This document shows, one piece after another, positions 1-15,753 of a DNA stretch of 64,000 nt. The notes beneath the pieces are model-generated. The model was not told where the DNA came from. It ran no database searches and worked only from the letters and a program-made list of their open reading frames with translations. The stretch's first letter is position 1. Each line of letters begins with the position of its first letter. A program made the translations under genes and the position numbers. This DNA comes from Montifringilla adamsi (taxonomy: Eukaryota; Chordata; Aves; Passeriformes; Passeridae), in assembly GCA_017590115.1 (NCBI GenBank), contig JAGGNK010013114.1:3475359-3539358 (forward strand). The letters run 5' to 3'.

Positions 1-2044
1 ATATCTATGTATTTGTTGAAGGAAGAGCTCAGTGACAGAGACAGTGGGCAGCCCTTTGTATCAGAAAAGAGTTCCCTAACAGTTTAACTCTGCATTGCAC
101 TGTGTCATTCTTCTTAAGCACACAGATCCTGCTCAGTCATTTTATGTATCAGACTAATAGCTTGAGCTTGATTTGGCATAGGCACGTCCAACAGTAAAAT
201 GTCCTCAGTAAAGCAGGACCATTTGGACTATTTATTCCCTGTTTTGGGACTCACTGTAATGGGACAACCATTACAATCATGTCCAAAACTCAGAGGATTA
301 AGCCTTCAAAGATTCTGTCACAAAGATAAGTTACCTAAGTTAGAGTTTGGTTACAGAAGTAAAACATTCCTCAAGACTTAGAATGAAAACTTTTTACAAC
401 TCAGACATTAAAGCTTCTTTTCCAAGGAGGCACAAGAGGTCCGAAAGAGACAACACACAGCACTAATGAAATTGGAGCTTATATCTCTTACCTTTGATAA
501 GCATGTAAGTTTTGTTACCAGACCCCTGTAAATTCAAGCCTTTCAATTTTCAGAAGGAACTGCTTCCAATAAATAATTCCCCTTTGGCCCGTGCAGTGTT
601 CTTACTGCAGCCATGCTGACGGTCCCATTGCAAGGGTCTTGCTTACAGACAGCCCTTCTGGATTGCTAAAACCTGGAAGCAAATGGGGGGAAGCTCTGTT
701 GGCTGAGCCCTTGAATCCAAAAAAACCACAAGCAAAGAATCAGAGCATGGCCTTTGGTTACATGCTAGACCATGAAATGTTATTTCAACATGAAGGACAG
801 ATCTGCTAGGTGAGTTGTGATCGAGTCAGAGAGGTTCACAAACTAAAACCATGACCATGATAATGCTCAGATGTTTCCTTACCCCAAGAAACATCAACTA
901 CAGCTCACTGAAGTTTATCACCCCAGTGCAAACATTTTAAAAATACAGATTTTGATCAGTAATTTTCATTGCCTGCAGCTCTAACATTCAACATCAGAAT
1001 AAATTGTAACTCTTGAGAGATGGATTTGCTGATACAGCTGGCTCATTCTATGTCTAAATGAAACATGATCTCCCTAAGGCTAAAGGCTGTTCTAAAATGA
1101 TTTACCTAAAGATTGATGGTATCCATGGGCTTATTTCATTACTTCATTACTTATTTTGTTAAGTTTCCCCATCTCTGCCATCTCTTACCAGCCTCTCTAA
1201 GAATGGTTTAGCTTTACATTGCCTCTGTGGTTAGCACTTTATTTTCCCACTGAGAATCCCTGCATAAGCAACTGAAAATTTTGTGTACTTTCTGCATAAC
1301 CAACAGATTCATAGAAAAAAAAAGCTAAGTTACACTTTGTGTTTATATGGGAGGTGCCACTTTTCTAACTTGGAAGCCACATTAAACAATGTTTTCACAA
1401 TCTATTTTTGAATTGTTGTACTTTTTGTAACTAAAACTCATTGGAAGAACTTACATGTCCACTGTGAAGGTATGGGACGGATATACTTGTTACAAATACT
1501 TTTTTTCCCTGTTGGCACTGTCTGAACTTTTATTTGATCATTATTATGTTGATTCTAATAACAAAATTAGTATAATTAGTGCTTTTTATATATTACTAAT
1601 GGACAGGGGCAAACTTAACTTGCATTCTTGTCTTCTTAAGCATTTGGGTGTTTTCTTCAGTGAAAGAGCAGATTTGCAGGATCTTATACCACAAATTTGT
1701 TTATTTATTAGTGGTAGGCTAATTGAATTATCCTGTTCAATGTGGTATATTTAAACTTTGAGAACAATAGACGGACTGAAAATATTTGATTTTTCATGGA
1801 ATCTATAACATAAAAATAATATTAGAGTGAAACAACATTTAAAAAACCAAAACCAAACCAAACAACCAAACTCCAAACTTGACACAGTTGTTGATTAAAA
1901 ATATTTACCTTATGTTTTGTCCGACAACTCTTTCCCCCTCCAGTTTTTTTAAGGAAGAGAATTATTCCAGAATGAAGGAAAGATTTTGCTATGAGTTGCA
2001 TGCAAGTCAAGAATAAAAGATCTAGAAGTAGACTTTTCTGAATC

Positions 2045-2061
2045 AAAAAAAAAAAAAAAAA
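2045..2061. repeat. A17 homopolymer
   Basis: A run of 17 A follows aatc. No recognisable retrotransposon body precedes it, so it is recorded as simple sequence. Confidence 0.9.
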
Positions 2062-3035
2062 GACAAAATGAGTTCTTTAAGAGAAGTTCACTGATTAGTG
2101 GTGACATGCCAACAGAAGAAATCCAGCAATATGTAGGTGGGGTGAAGTGGTGGTAGGGACGTCTTCATTTGGGTAACTGTGGTCCAGCTCTCAAGAAACT
2201 GGTCCAAATCTGATCATACATATACATTTATTTAGAATAATAGCCTGTGTTCTCAACACTAGCTGGATTTCTGTGTGTAGAAGTCTTTCCTTTGAAATTT
2301 TTCTTGTCAGAATTCAAAACTGAGAATTTAACTACTTAGTTGCATTGCACTGTTCTGTACATTAACACTCCCCTGTCTGTTAAATAAATATTTACAGCCT
2401 TGGAGGAAGGCTCATAACTAACCGTGATTGTATGTAATTAGTTACTTTGATGGTTTCTGAAGAGTAAAGCAGTGCTTGATAGTGACACATCAATGTTTTT
2501 CTCTGGCAAATTCTGTTACTTTATTTGCAGTAAACAGGTTATTGACAGCTGAGAATTGCTCTGAATGTAATCCAGTTGAGTGCTCAAATGCGTCCTTACC
2601 TTTAACTACACAAATATCCCTGCTGAGTTCAATAGGTGCATATAAGACAAAATATATGCTACTCAGTGCTTTGGTGAATCATGACCAGAATGCACAAAAC
2701 CTGCAGGATTGCATCACACAGGGCTTATTTTCATTGTCCTTGATACTCACACTGATATTTATGGGGATATCACTTTTAATGCTAATACAGGCTGGAAAAC
2801 ATAACAGCTTGGTCTATGAAAGTAAGCAATTTAAAATTTCAGAGTGTATACTGTGTGTTTGACACTAGGAGTCATACCTAGACAAAGTGGGATTTTACAG
2901 TTTAGAACAAGAATCCCAGACAGAAAATTACTTTTAAATGCAGAAGGACATTCTTCTTTCCAGTTGGAACCTGTTTTGTTCTTCTTTTGGTGATCTTTGT
3001 AGAACCAGCATAGTTAGAGAACCTTTATACTTGAC

Positions 3036-3052
3036 AAAAAAAAAAAAAAAAA
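3036..3052. repeat. A17 homopolymer
   Basis: A run of 17 A in otherwise unique sequence. No adjacent element is recognised. Confidence 0.9.
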
Positions 3053-6000
3053 GCACCATTTGTTTGATAAGAGCCTCTATTATAGGTCTTACATGGTTAT
3101 AGAACTCTGACAGAAATAATTTCACTATTGAGTTAAAAATATAGACTCTCTTTTCTGCTGGTACTCACAACTTTAAACCCAAGAAGAATACCATAGTGGA
3201 TAGGAACCTGCTAAAGTAGTGACAAAAATAGCCAGTGACTCAAACTGAAAAGGATTTTAGGCTTTTGTCACATGAAAAACACATAGGGCTGAAAGCCAAC
3301 CTTGACATGGCCATGCTCATGCATCCCCTTTTCCATAGCTGGAACAAGCACATTCCCCACAAACAGCCTCTCTCTGGCTCCAAGAGATTCAATAAACAGC
3401 AAGTCAATCCCTATGGCTACAAACTAGGATGGTCTTAATCTGAAGTACTTTTTATAGCTCTACTTAGAAGACAAAAAAATAATTACAGCTACTTCACTGA
3501 TGTGAAATGGTTTCACATGTGCAATGTTTTGCAGATCCATTTCTATTGGCACAAGTGGGAGCCAGGATATACTTTTGTATTCAATTGTAGGATAATAACA
3601 GTCTTCAGAAATTCTGCAAAATTAAAGGAGATGTTTGTTTGGTTCAGGCTGTCCTTTAATTTTCCAATACCTTTTTCATCCTTTACATGCTCTGAGGGCC
3701 TCTACTGCTTACACATTACCTTTCCTTTTCTCTTCTGGGCTTTTGCAGGAGTGCAGTAGAGAAATTTGTCTGTTGGGGTAGGTGGGAAGAGGCTGAGCAA
3801 GATTTAGGCAGGAAAGACTAGAGATGAAATTAGAGGAGGGATAAATCACACTCCTCTTCTCTGCAGCTTTCACAGAGCTACTCCAAACCCTTCAAACAGC
3901 CCAGTTACCTGTACTTTAGAACTTCCTTTCAGCTACAGGTAGCATAACTAAAAAATCTAAAATCATCTCCCATTTTATCATCTATTCAGAGATTCTGCTG
4001 TATGAGGTACAGCAGGGTGGAACTTTGGTGTTTGTTAGCAGCTGGAGTGAGCAGAGAACTATTCTGCATTTCAGTTTCTATCTCTAAAACATCGAGGCCA
4101 GCTCTTCTCTGTATCATAAGAACGTCATGCCTATATATGCACTTTCACACCCAGATACTGCAATGGAAACAGATCAAAGATAGAACTTGTTACGTGTAAA
4201 GGTGTAGTCCTTGGGGGGGTAACCTGCTTCCTTCGTGGACTGCAAGCTCTCCTTTTTACTCAGTCTGAACAGCAGCTGCTGGCATGTCCCTGAACCGTGT
4301 CCATCAACGTGGAACACTGAGGCTCCTCCTGAGCACCTCGGCTGCCTGCTGCAGGCAGGCAGTGCTCTAAGTCCATACCAGATTGCTCCTTCATCTCCTT
4401 GATTTGGTGAAATGTGGGATGCATTAGTCTTCATCTGACTGTGTCTCACTTGCTCCTACCTCCTCCGCCCCCTCAAATTGTCTTTCTACTTAATATGCAT
4501 ACGAAATTACAGTGAATTGATTTCATCTGAATTTGAAATAATCTCTTAAAGCTTTTACTTTGCTTTCTTAAAATCTTTCATTTTCAACTACACCTTTTAT
4601 GACTCAAATCTGAGTATGAGACTCTGGGTTTTTTTCTTTTGTAATAGGAAAGACTGGTATATCTAGTCTTCATCTTTGTAAAAACAGTTGCAAAAATGAT
4701 ACATTTATATTCTGAGAATGAGGCACATTTAAACTTCCAGAATTCTGGCGCACCTGTATTCGTCCCAATTATGCAAAAAGCTCATGTTCTGAACCAGACA
4801 TTCAGTTTTGTAACAGAAATCTCTAATTTGCAACACTTCCATAGTTTCACGTGCCGAAACAAGACTTCTTGTTGTCTTTGGAGTCCATTTAATCAGCTTG
4901 GCTTTTGGTCTGTCTGCCTCTGAAGTTGAACAAAAGAGTGTCTCTTTCAGGTCACAGCTTGTGATTCTGCTTAGTGAACCTCCAGCTATTTCAAAAAGCC
5001 TTAATAACTGGTGAGAATTTTTATCATTTTCATACATATTTTATAGACCGTTGAACTGCTACCCCTTCCTGTCTGCTATTTCCTCTAGTTCAGGTGAGCA
5101 TTGTTATTCCATCTAGGACTAATGCAGTGCAATGGAGGAATCCAAACAGAAATAATCAAAGTAAACGGTTTACTTATTACCAGTGGGATGCAGATTCCTT
5201 CTCACCATCTGGGAAAATAAATAGTGGCTTTTTTTTTTTCTCCAGATGTTTGTAAGAGAAAATGTGCAGTTTTATGGGTCACAGAAAATATTGATCAGCC
5301 CTTGAAGCATCAAATATTGGCTGCCTTCAGACACAGCACTTCAGTAATTAAAATCTTAGTTTATTGGTTCAAAAGGAGAAGTAGCATCACAAGTAACTTC
5401 TGCTGTATAACTGCATACTGTATCCCTGTTGCTATGACAGGCCATACTTTTTCTGGGAAGCCATTTTAGAGCAGAAGCAAATAAAAGTAGTTTACCTCTA
5501 TTTGAATTCTTTGTCTCAAATATTTTTAAAATTACATTTACACTGTGGTTTTTTTTGTTGGTGGTTATGTTTTTTTTCATAACACCAAGAATAAAATACA
5601 TTCTGATTTAATCACGAGAGTCCAGGAGCTGGGTGGGATTCTTGGTCTAGATCTGGAGCTCCTATACTTCAAGCCATTCAGCAAGGAGATTTCTGTAAGC
5701 TTCAAGTACTCACCAAGGGTATTGTTTCTGGGCCATCAATTGAGCTCTATCATCACATTTAAAATTAAAGTTACAAACTGTTTTCCAAATGTCATGCGCG
5801 TGAGCTTCTAATTTATGCTGAATGCTTGACTCTGTTTCACCAGCTTGTTTTTCAGAAAAAGAAAGAGAAGCAGAACCTTCTGCAACACTCCTCATTCATC
5901 CACAAAGTAATTTGCAAACATCCCTAATAAAGGAGTGTGGAAATTAAAACCAATTAATTGCAAAATAATTGAAAAGTCATTAAAGTGATCTTCACAGCCT

Positions 6001-9000
6001 TATAAATGAAAGGTAATTATAAAATGGAAGTATGACATATGTAATTAAATATAAAATGATAAAAGTTTATGTTATTCTATGGTGCTTTCAGACTAATTGC
6101 TGTGCCAAATGTGGGAGAATTGTACTGGTTAAAAAGGGAAAAGGAAATAAATAATGTTTTCCTCATAGAAAATATACCTGTCTTTACTGAAAAAGCAAGA
6201 GTTTACTCTAAAACCTCAGTTTTCATGAGTTGGCTGAAGTACTCTATCTTTTCTCTACCTGCTTCTGCTTCCATGCCTCTTGCACAAGAATGTGGTGATT
6301 GTTCTGGCTATGAGCATTTTTAATTTTATCTGTTCTGCAGAAGTATTAATATGTTCTTTGGTCTGTTCCACAGAGCTGCTTCCCATTTAGGTCCTAACCT
6401 AAAAAAAAACACTTTTCACTCATTGTAGTGATTATTAAACATAAATTTGAAAAAATAATTATTTACATCCTTTTCCTTACTTGTGTGTCCTCCCAAGATC
6501 CATGAATTAGTCACCTCTCACACAGTTCTCTAGGATCTCAGCTTTTGGTGAAGAAATCTCTAGCTTTTTCTTTTTCTTTTTTGCTAAAATACCTGCAAAA
6601 AAAGGTAGAGTTTTCTTAGTTTTCTTGAATCAATAAACTAGTGTGGGTAGGGCTGTTTCTGGCTATAATATTTGAAGAGGTGAATGTGAATTTAACATTT
6701 CTCCAGAGCCTTAGGATCACAAAGGTGTGTTGACTGTGGGTATTTTGCTGCTGTAAAGTATTTCACAGTTCATGTAGCACAAGCGCTGCCTGGTACTTAA
6801 AATTATCCTTTGCAGCTCCACGTTAAACTAAGCACAGCCTTAACTTGCTTTGAAATATTTTACTTTGAAATCTCTAAGACCTTGAATAGCTTGGAAAAGT
6901 GCAATAGCTCTCTCGCCCTCTGAAGAAGCCAAGAACCAGTCAAAGGACTTTCCCACAAAGATGCTCTGGCTTGGAGTTAGGTTTCTCCAGTGCTTTGACA
7001 CTTGCTAAACTTTGAGCAGGGTTTCATAGTTTCATTATCTCAGTGTAACAAGTGCACATGCATAAATCCCTCTCAGGTGAGAGCACAAAGCAGATACCTG
7101 CTGATGTGCCCCCAGTGGCCAGTGCTCGTGGAAATGCTCCAAATGAGTCCTACAGCACCTGGCTCCGTAGAAAGGCAGATCACACAAACCTTCTTCAGTG
7201 GATGATGGACAGAACAGGACTGTGGGTATCCAGCTCTGGTGCCTAATCAAAGCTAGACCATTTTTGGATGTGAGAGGTTTAGTTTATGAAGGTTCACCCA
7301 AAAAACTCTTTTTACAGAATAAACTGCATGAATTACAAAATGAACAGGATTTTCCCCTTAACCTGCACACAAACCAGTGATGTTAAACTAGTTATTGTAG
7401 GACAACAGTTGAGATCTCCCCCCTCCAAGGCTGTGTAGTTGACAACTATTACAATATTAACAATGCTGCTTCCACAATCTTAACAAGGGTTTTAGGCTTA
7501 GAATAGAGGCTGTTTTTAAGTACAGTAATGCTAATAAGCGATTACACCAGGACATAAATTATATTTAATCTACCATGAAGACCTAGGAATAATTTTGAAA
7601 TATTAACTGAAGAACTAGAGAAGGAGCAGATCAACACGTACAAATCTTTTAAGGCCGATTTCCCGTTCCAGCCTGTGTTAAACATGGCACATCAGCACTA
7701 CTTGCTTTTATATTCAAGTCTCCATCTGATGCTGCATTTGAAGTCTACTGGAACAGGCAGCTCCTAAACAACATCCAGATGAAACTAACCCTGTATTCTG
7801 AGCACACACAGGCTGAGACTAAAGACATCATCTCTGAACATGATGGGGAAAACAAGTTTGTAGGCAATCTTCTGAGAGGAAACATTGGTGAGTGAAGACT
7901 CTCCAGCAAAGAAAAGAGAAAAAAACCCCACAATGATCTGGCATGCAGTGATAGAATGTTAAATTCTACAACAGCAGTCATGGACACTGAAAGACTGTGC
8001 TTATCCACAGGCTGAGACCCACTGAGAGACCCAGTGAGACCACGAATAATTCCCAAGTTTCCTTACAGCCCTACACAACGCTCCTGTTTTGGCATGGAGG
8101 CGTGCTCCAGTCATGGGCTTGGATCAAGTAAGAGTCCTGTGGCTACTAGAAATCCTGATAGTAGCAAGGTGGTGGGCAAGTCATGTATTTCACATATCAG
8201 TTCACTCAAACTGACTTCTCGTTTATCAGTTTCTAAAGTTTACATCTTGGAATGAAGTCCTGTATTCATTGCCACACCTATGCCATGCAACCAGCAAACA
8301 CTGATGACATATGTATGGATGTTGGTTTAGAGCTTGCCGAGGTGTCAGTTTCTGCCAATGTCTTCCCTTTTTACTAATATTCAACGTTAACAAAGTGATC
8401 TGAAGCAAAAAGGATTTCTAAAGAAAATGTGTGTACATACGCTGTTAGACACATTTATTTTTTTAAATCATTCCTGTCACAGGTGTGTATTTTCACCTCC
8501 TTTCTAATCTGTGGATCTGGTTATAACAATGAAATCTTTTCACCTGTCCTTCCCTTTCCTCCCTATTTCCTGAATTTGGGCTCAGCTTGTAGCTGGGATT
8601 GATATTTTGACCTAATATTAAGAAAGTGTGCAAAAGGTTACCAGGACTGGATCTCAATCTTAAAGCTGTGACACCTTCTGTTTAGGAGTAAAAGACATCA
8701 CAAGCTTCTTCTGGGACATCAGATGCAGTTTCTTGTCTGCATTACAGTTGTGGCAACTTGTGCATCTGGCATGGTCACAGCCATGGGTAGTCATGGTAAT
8801 TGTTTTGCTTTAAAGTCATATATGTCCTAAGTGGGGTGGAAAAAACCCAACCACCTCATCCAAAGCCTTAATTCACCTTAAAAAGGGACTCTCTTCAGAA
8901 ATTTTTGATACAGTTTATTCATACTGCCACAGTGGAATAAGGATGTAGGAGGTCTACCGTTACATCTAACTTTTCAAAAATCAAACTTCACAAATTAACT

Positions 9001-10442
9001 CAATTTCGGAAAATCTATATTGGTACAGATGTGATTTACAAGAGTAGGTTCACTGGCTTGCGGTTGGATACCTGGCAAGCTTTCTACAGTTTGCATCTGA
9101 AAGGAACATTGTATGGGCTCAACACTTTCCTTTGTTAGGGAGTGAGTACCCTCCTCTGCTGGAGAGCTGGAGACAGGAACACCACCAGAGAAAACACAGG
9201 GACTAAAACCTAAACTGTATTCCTGCCTTGTCTCACAAGACAAACATTGTCTCCTTGAGTGCAACTCATTCCTCTCTTCCCTGCCTTAGTTTCCTCTGCG
9301 GAGAGAGACGCAGAAGTGACAGTTGTGTAAATACTCTGCACTTCATGAATGGAGAGGCATCAGATTAAAAAAACAGAACCCTAGCAATTACCAGAGCATT
9401 CTGCTGCAAGAGGGGCTCCAGGTAACAGCAGCACGTCACCACCTCCTCATTCCTGACTAGTGAATTACAGGACACATTGAAAAGCAGAGGTAGGCACTCA
9501 GATGGTCACATTCCTTGAGAACATTTTCAAATTGCAGAGCTCTCATAAATACTTCTCTTCATTTAGCTAAGAAAGAAATATCATCAAGCTACTGAAAGAA
9601 ACAATTAATGAAAAATTTCATGCAAGATGATACCCAGATCAAAAAGTCTCCAGTGAAATTAATATCTCCCCAAGTCTTAACTAGACACACTTGAGTGACA
9701 GCCATTATGCACAAGACTAGGGGCTGAATAGTCTCATATTCTTGTCATGTTCCCAGTGCTTTTTGTCCATCTTACGGGTTTTTCCCTCATACTTTCAAGC
9801 AGTTCAAAATCATTTATTTGGCATATTTTGTTGTGCCAGCTGCTTATTCCTGGTGTTATCTAATAGGATTAGGGGGATGCAGAAGTGGGGATGTGCTGGC
9901 TTTGTAATACTTTGGGAGATTAAATGTTTTCTTTGTAACATTTTAAAGTCTTATTTCATTTTGCACCAATTTAAATGGAATTATTTTTCCCCCTCCTTCC
10001 CCACCTCCTCCTATGTTTGAAGAGTGGTGTGTCACCTTGAAAAACAGCATGTGGGATCAAGATGAGAGAGGTGGGAGAGAAAAGCTTTCAGAAGCAGATC
10101 TGTAGTCCTGTGAGAATCAAAACTGTAAATCTGAAAAGCACAGGATTAACTATAATCTGATATTTCAGGAGAGAAGCAATGAAACTGCATGCTCTTCTAC
10201 ATTCTTGTTAAAAGTAGTTTCTCCTTAGAAAGAGAGTGGCATAAAATATCAGGTAAGATTTATCATTGCATCTCAGAAGCAATTCAAAAGGTACCTGATA
10301 CATTTGCTACAATTCTGCAGTTTATATAGATACTTCCCTTTTTTCTATAAATAAGTATTTTCTAGCAAGTGGAGTGGTGAGATATTAAGAAACTCCACTT
10401 CCCAGTAGTTAATTAGAAGTATACAGCGCAGGAGCCCACAGA

Positions 10443-10570
10443 TGTGTCCCCACAGCCTCCTGTAGAAATTAAGATACATTACCTAAAAATCCTATTACAG
10501 CCTTTGTCTGTGTCTCCACAGCCTCCTATAGAAATTAAGATACATTACCTAAAAATCCTATTACAGCCTA
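10443..10570. repeat. Tandem duplication, 66-bp unit, two copies
   Basis: A unit beginning tgtgtcccca and ending around cagcct is repeated with a 66-bp period (10443-10508, 10509-10570). Only a few bases differ between the copies, so the duplication is fairly recent. It lies in unique gene-free sequence. Confidence 0.85.
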
Positions 10571-13500
10571 TTACATTCCTGTGTCTGAATGCAACATGAA
10601 CAATGACAGATATAAGATATTGTTCTAAGTGAGGACATAATGCTGTAATGGACACCTCTGGAAGCCTTTGTCCCTTCCGTGAGCAGAGCATTTGGCAAGG
10701 AAGAAGGATCAGGGAACGAAATATTTAAAGACACAAAAAGGCAAGAGCAGTTAGAATGCCTTCACAAGAGGCATTGCTTACTTTAATTTTGTCTCAGCTG
10801 CTTTCAGATACAAAGCAGAGTATATTAAGTGAGGAAAGTGGCCAGGCTGCAGTTGCCTTTCACCCTGACTAGCAACTTAAACAGCCTTAACCTCCCATGC
10901 ATGAGTCTCTCTTGTCATATCTAACTGCTCACACATGACACAAGTCAGGGCTAGCGGGAAGCAACCTTATTCCCATGCTGCAGACACTTGCCAAGAGCTC
11001 TTAAGGAAATAAAACTAAATCTCTAGGGCTTGGAAAGAGGAGTTACAGATCCAGGTTGTGGTCAAGAAAGCTTTACTCTCTAAGTCACTCACTGTTAATT
11101 CACACATGGATTACTGCAAGAGAAAAAAAAAGCAAAAAACCCCACCCCAGCTCTCAGTTATATGGGATGCTTTGCATTTAAGCTTTAAATTTATCCTTAG
11201 ACTTTCCTCAATCCTGTCTCTTTCACCCTTCTTTCCCACCCTGCTCTCTCTGCCATTTCACCTTTCCTACCAAATCTGCATTCTGTTGGATTTTAACTCC
11301 TGCTTTTCCCTGTGATTTTGATCGGCACATAGGGAAAGTTAATGTTCAAAACCAGCAACTAGTAATATGTCAAAGCTGCTAAAATGAGCTGAATTGTGCA
11401 TGTAGACAGGTAAGAAACCTGCCTTGTATCTATTTATTTCTTCCACAGCAGACTGGTCAATTTGCTATAGGTAGGAAGAAGTTCAGCATAATTCTAAATT
11501 ACAAATTTCCATCCATCCTCCTCCACTAATCTTCATGAGCATTTGGCTTGAAGGAGTCATTATCCCAAACTCCAATCCCAAATTCATCTTGCTCAACCTC
11601 TCTATTATGCCCTTTTATTAACATCTGTGATGTGACTGAAGCATTCAAGGTTCTTTTGTAACCTGTACCAAACCTAGCTACAGACACTGATGATAAATGA
11701 AGCACCAGGTTTTATGTGAAACATTATTACACAATACATCAGTTTTATGCCAGAGTTACTGATGTTTTCATGGTCTCTCTATTCAGAGAAATGGTCCTGT
11801 ACTCACAGGGGCTTCATAATTTGAATAGCAAACATCTTTTAGATTGACAAAGTAATTTATAAAACCTGCATAGTGACTCAAGGCTAGTTATGTAAATCAG
11901 TTTTTCTTGAAGTGAGAGTTGCTGTTGCTTTCTGTTGATGAGTGTGGTCTGCAAGTTCTCTGGAGAAACTCCTAATCCTTACCAGTATCCTGAAAATAAC
12001 ATTATGCTAATGAAGGCCATTTTTCACTTGTAATCCTATTCAATTGAATTTGAGCAATGGCTTTTTGCACATGGACATATGTAACTTGATTTCCTGAGCA
12101 ATTATTTTTGCATGCCATAATCAGTGTAAGATCCCACAAATTCCAAGGAACAACACCTGCAACAGCTGCTCTGAGTCATGACAAAATGCACATTTCCTAC
12201 TTTGTCCCAACATAATCTGAAAAATAAAGGTTGAGATAAAGCAAAGAGTCTTCAACAAAGTATTTCTGAACCCTCTTGAGAAACCTGAGTTCAGCTGGTA
12301 GACCATTTGTTAAGCTGAAGGAAATAAATCAAATATAACTGTGTAACTGCTGATTTTTTTTCTCCCCTCTGAAATATGTTTTTAAATACCTCTTAAATGT
12401 ATCACCCAGGTGTAAATCAAGGAAAATTTTATTTAATGCACAGAGGTGACCAGTTGCCAACAATGCCAGATTTTATTAACTATCTCAAACTCATCATTGC
12501 TCTAATTCTTCCTACAGGTTTCTTCTTTTCTTCTGCATTTGTCACATTTCCTGTCCTGTTACTTTGCCAAAATCCTGATAATCTGAACAAAGAGACACCC
12601 CAGCAATGCTATTGCAGGACATCATGCTGTGTTCTGACTTGCTGGCCTTGTTACCCACATGCAAAGCAAGTACACCATATAATTAAAGTTTGGTCTTGAA
12701 ACTTCAGTGTGACAAAGCTGCTCTCAGGTGTTTCTTTAATCTGAAAACAGGGAAACTGGAAGAAAGTCCCAGCAGTTTATCATTGTAAACCACACAACCC
12801 TAAGCTGGTAACAATACATTGCCTCAAGTTTCTCTGTGGCTCAAGTTTCTTCTGTTATTCTAGTGTTCTACTAAGATGTGAAACAGTATTTCATAGGAAA
12901 ATGGTTGGAAAGTTCTAAATCCATCTCAAATCCTAAAATATCGAAGTGGGAATGTGTTCTATTGACTGATGATGCTGGAAATAAGGGAACTGATTCCCTT
13001 TTGGTGTGAGGCTAAGCAGAATGGTTCTGAATCACCCTTTCCTTCCTGCCACTGAAGCAGTGAGGATCTTACCAGAAACTCCAAAACCCAACTCGCTTCC
13101 CTCTGAGCCTGTTGCAGTCTCTGGTTTATTCATGGGAGACAGGAACTTTCCATATTTTAAGATTTTACTGTGTTAGCATGAAATACTCTGTTTTGATCTC
13201 CTTTTATATCCAAAAGGAAGAAAGAAGAGCTTTTAAAAGGCTTAGTTTATCAGAAGATATTATCTAAGAAAAGCAGCTGTAAGATTTAAATAAGTTCAAG
13301 TGGCCATTTAGAGATCTGCAAAGCATTCAGTCTTTTCATATTATTTAACTACTGTAGGACTCATTGAAACAGCCATGAGAGACTAGAAAATGTATTTCTA
13401 AATTAATGAGAAAGTTATTAGGAAAATATCTAGTAGGTTGATGGAGATAACCTACCTACACTCTTCATTTTCATGTTTCATGTTGAGCTAATTAGCACTT

Positions 13501-15753
13501 TCTAATGCAACACTATTTCACAGCATTTGCATTCTAAGTGCTGGAGAGGGAACAACGACTCAGATGAGTAGGTATTGAAACTTCAGGAAATGATTAAACA
13601 TGAGGGGAATAAAAGGTACCATTTATAGGCTAGGTAGAAGCCTATGCTGCTGAAGAAGACAAAGGTAAGTAAAAGGTACTTCAGCTTAGTGCTTTCCTAA
13701 AAGATCATCACTGGAAAATAGATTAATAGATGTTGCCTATGATCTGCATGAGGCCCAAACCTTTATTTAGTATCAGGCCAGAAGACAAAGAACTTACCTG
13801 TTATCACTTCATTTTTAGTGTCTGACACTTTGCAATGATAGATAAATAAAGTCTCTCCTCTAGGATCATTTCTGCCTTCAAAGAAAGGAGCCTACTGGGC
13901 AGAAAAAGCAATAAATTGTAACAATGACAAGATCTTACATAAATATTATAGTAATTATGCCTGTAAACTGCTGAATTATTCTGGGGGCCTGACAGTGAGA
14001 ACATACACACATATACGTGTGAGCATATATGCAAAGGAACATTAGTCCAGAACACTAAGTACAAAGTAGCTACATTGGTAGTTTGTGCAATATTTAGAAT
14101 ATATAAAACACTTGTCCTTTATTCCTATTTTCATGTTTTTGTAGTAAAGTTTGGCAGGCAATGTAATACTGATAGTTACTTATGTATACATCTAGTTTTT
14201 GAGACAACATAAGTCGTTCTGGCATCCCAGGAATTTTAACATCCTTGCCTAAAATATATACATAATGACTTAATTACAAGAAAATCTAACTCCAGTCATT
14301 TAATATGTACATTTACCAATGCAACTATAAAGTGATGCATGAAATACCTGCGGATTTCCTTTATGTTCTTTCCAGCTTCAAAGGAAATAATCTGCCAGAT
14401 GACATTTACAGCCACCATTATCTTTATTATATATGGATATGAATATTAGAAGAATGAGTCCCAAGAGTGAAAGATGAATGATCCTGAACTAAAAAAAAAT
14501 ATTATTGTCTCCTCCTATTCTTCCTGTAGCTTGCCAGGAAAGTTAAAGACACAGTACATTTTACTTTGAAAAACTTACTGGCTTAGCACCGCATGCAAGT
14601 AGCATAAGCCTTGCTTGTTTTTTTTCTTCAGAGCTTTAAAATTTAATTTAATGTAGCAACTTGCAAGCCAGTCTCAGAGCCAACAGAGTATTTCAGTTGC
14701 CTGGAATAAAAGCAAATCCCAAGTCTTATGAATGTAAAGGGACTAACTTTATTTCAAAAGTTGATATCCTTAGAAGTTTTTTGTATGTTTCATGAGTTTT
14801 ATTCTTTGGCCTGAATGAAAAATAAATTGTCTTTCCCTGTAAGTGCTTTAATACAAATTATCTTAACAAACCACCAATAATTCTTCTTTCCAGTCAAAAT
14901 AATGAAATCCTAACATGAGCACCTCAAGCAAATATTGTTGGCATGCTGTACTGACCACCCAGCTGATCCAGTGGGCACTTCTCACAGCAGTATATTTTTT
15001 AGACTTACCATTCATGTCAAGTACTACTTGGCTGCTGGCTTTCAGTATGCCTTCATTCATTAACACTGTAGATTAGATGCTGGGTTTTTTCATTGGACTT
15101 CAAACAGTATTTACTTACCTCTATGAAAGTACCAGTGCTCTTAGAGACAGCTGAAAACCCAAGAGAGTTGCTCAGTGATCGTGGACCGACCTCAGACTTA
15201 CTCTCAGACTGTGTGGTACTTAGCTACCAGCTGTGGTTAAACCATGACACCACTGGTATGCAGGAATTACTGAATGCCACAAATCACCGCTTCTCCTTCC
15301 CCCTTCTGCTAAGGTGATGTGCTGGTTTTCACTAGCACCAGAAATGGCTAGCAGCTCCTGTAATTCCTGTTAGTTTTATATCAGCCAGTATTTGTAAAAG
15401 CAGTCAAGAATTTGCATATTTACCTGCCCTCGGTGGAGTTCTGCCACAGACTTTACTCCACGCGACTGTTTTTCAAGCAGGTTTGCTCTTGGATGTCCTC
15501 AGCCACTTGACCAGGAGCCATGACAGCCTCCACAGAGTGCACAGCATCTAGCAGGAAAACAGCTGATAGACCAAGAGACAGTTCCTATGGATCTCTTCAG
15601 TTTCTGTCCATACAAGGTACCGTGTATGAAGATTTGAAGTTAACAGGTAAAACAACCTTGTGTTCCTGGCAGGAACAAACTGCTGGAAATAAAGCTCTGC
15701 TCTGCTGGAAAGAAAGAACTGCATTTCTCTACACTCTGTTCTGTGTGTGTAAA

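Larger units (their letters stand above)
1..15753. other. Gene-free AT-rich sequence, left flank
   Basis: I find no exon set, RNA gene or clear mobile element here beyond the homopolymers and the 66-bp duplication listed separately. Open frames are short, lack family resemblance and look like chance. Diverged repeats below my recognition limit are likely. Confidence 0.6.

Noticed and set aside
4729..5037. Overlapping open frames on both strands near 4.7-5.0 kb
   Set aside because: They are mirror frames in low-stop sequence with no family resemblance or splice sites.
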